From NCBI RefSeq assembly GCF_900100365.1, contig NZ_FNKU01000001.1, forward strand, positions 434,001 through 498,000: a stretch of 64,000 nt of DNA, given 5' to 3'. The notes beneath the pieces were generated by a model. That model worked only from the letters and a program-made list of their open reading frames with translations. It had not been told where the DNA came from and did not search any database. Below are positions 63,903 through 64,000 of the stretch, one piece after another; position 1 is the first letter of the stretch, and the number at the start of each line of letters is the position of its first letter. The position numbers were made by a program, and so were the translations under genes. Source of the DNA: Pseudomonas cannabina. GTDB taxonomy: Bacteria > Pseudomonadota > Gammaproteobacteria > Pseudomonadales > Pseudomonadaceae.

Positions 63903-64000
63903 TCACTGCACCTGGCGCAGGCCTTCTTCACGGAGTTCGTTGACGCCCTGACGAGCATCCTGCACAGCCTTGGCAGCTTTGGCGGCCTGAGATTTACGCT
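63903..64000 (-). CDS. 3' end of a DUF4398-like gene
   Basis: The last 31 codons read RKSQAAKAAKAVQDARQGVNELREEGLRQVQ (shown only as end of frame) before a TGA at 63903-63905. Ala/Lys/Gln-rich text is typical of the DUF4398 lipoprotein upstream of lptF in Pseudomonas. The rest of the gene lies outside the window. Identity rests on context and composition. Confidence 0.6.
   Translation of the reverse strand, partial: RKSQAAKAAKAVQDARQGVNELREEGLRQVQ

Overview
The window is chromosomal DNA from a Pseudomonas, most likely of the P. syringae group. The gene order follows the conserved core segment that runs in P. aeruginosa from roughly PA3767 (tadA, mltF, purL) down to PA3691 (lptF): purT, corB, ffh-rpsP-rimM-trmD-rplS, xerD, dsbC, hom, thrC, recJ, an old yellow enzyme, wspABCDEFR, prfB, lysS and lptF. 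The syringae-type assignment rests on the abundant short intergenic repeats that give DUF1534-like spurious ORFs, the CTTGCAG heptamer repeats and an IS1182-family element. I compared synteny from memory, not by a search.

Layout. Positions 1-13900 hold a truncated multicopper oxidase, tadA, mltF, purL, a NIF3/YqfO-like protein, a YafK-type L,D-transpeptidase, two Nudix hydrolases, a gamma carbonic anhydrase, DUF1289, a VUT-family membrane protein, purT and an MFS symporter. Positions 13997-16069 hold a CorB/CNNM transporter gene split by an in-frame TAA, then a YpjD-like cytochrome c assembly gene. Positions 16283-19862 hold ffh and the rpsP-rimM-trmD-rplS operon. An IS1182-family element (19898-21500) sits exactly in the loop of what looks like the rplS terminator. 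xerD, dsbC, hom and thrC follow, with an AT-rich orphan gene (22618-23358) wedged between xerD and dsbC.

Positions 27435-32487 carry a BvgS/RocS1-like hybrid kinase and a RocR-like REC-EAL protein. After these come DUF3509, a TIGR02285 periplasmic protein, yaeQ, recJ, an OYE, an orphan PAS hybrid kinase and a DUF533 protein. Positions 41061-47021 encode one 1986-residue protein with a DUF6543 (dermonecrotic-toxin-like) N-terminus, two tandem copies of a ~300-residue leucine-rich module and a C-terminal NEL-type E3 ubiquitin ligase domain with a visible Cys-x-Asp motif. It is the most unusual gene here. The complete wsp surface-sensing operon runs divergently from it, followed by prfB with its programmed +1 frameshift, lysS, a TetR regulator, a DUF1704/QEGLA metallopeptidase-like protein, a repeat-rich gap (60925-61769), a lipoprotein hydrolase, a small membrane protein, lptF and the 3' end of a DUF4398 gene.

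How the genes work together. Two c-di-GMP modules lie about 15 kb apart: Wsp with the WspR cyclase, and the RocS-like kinase with an EAL phosphodiesterase. The core genes cover purine synthesis (purL, purT), ribosome and SRP assembly, threonine synthesis (hom, thrC), envelope maintenance and translation (prfB, lysS). No tRNA, rRNA or CRISPR was seen. Mobile or repetitive DNA comprises the IS, two MITE-like palindromic elements, REP-like sequences and a duplicated DUF1534-type repeat.
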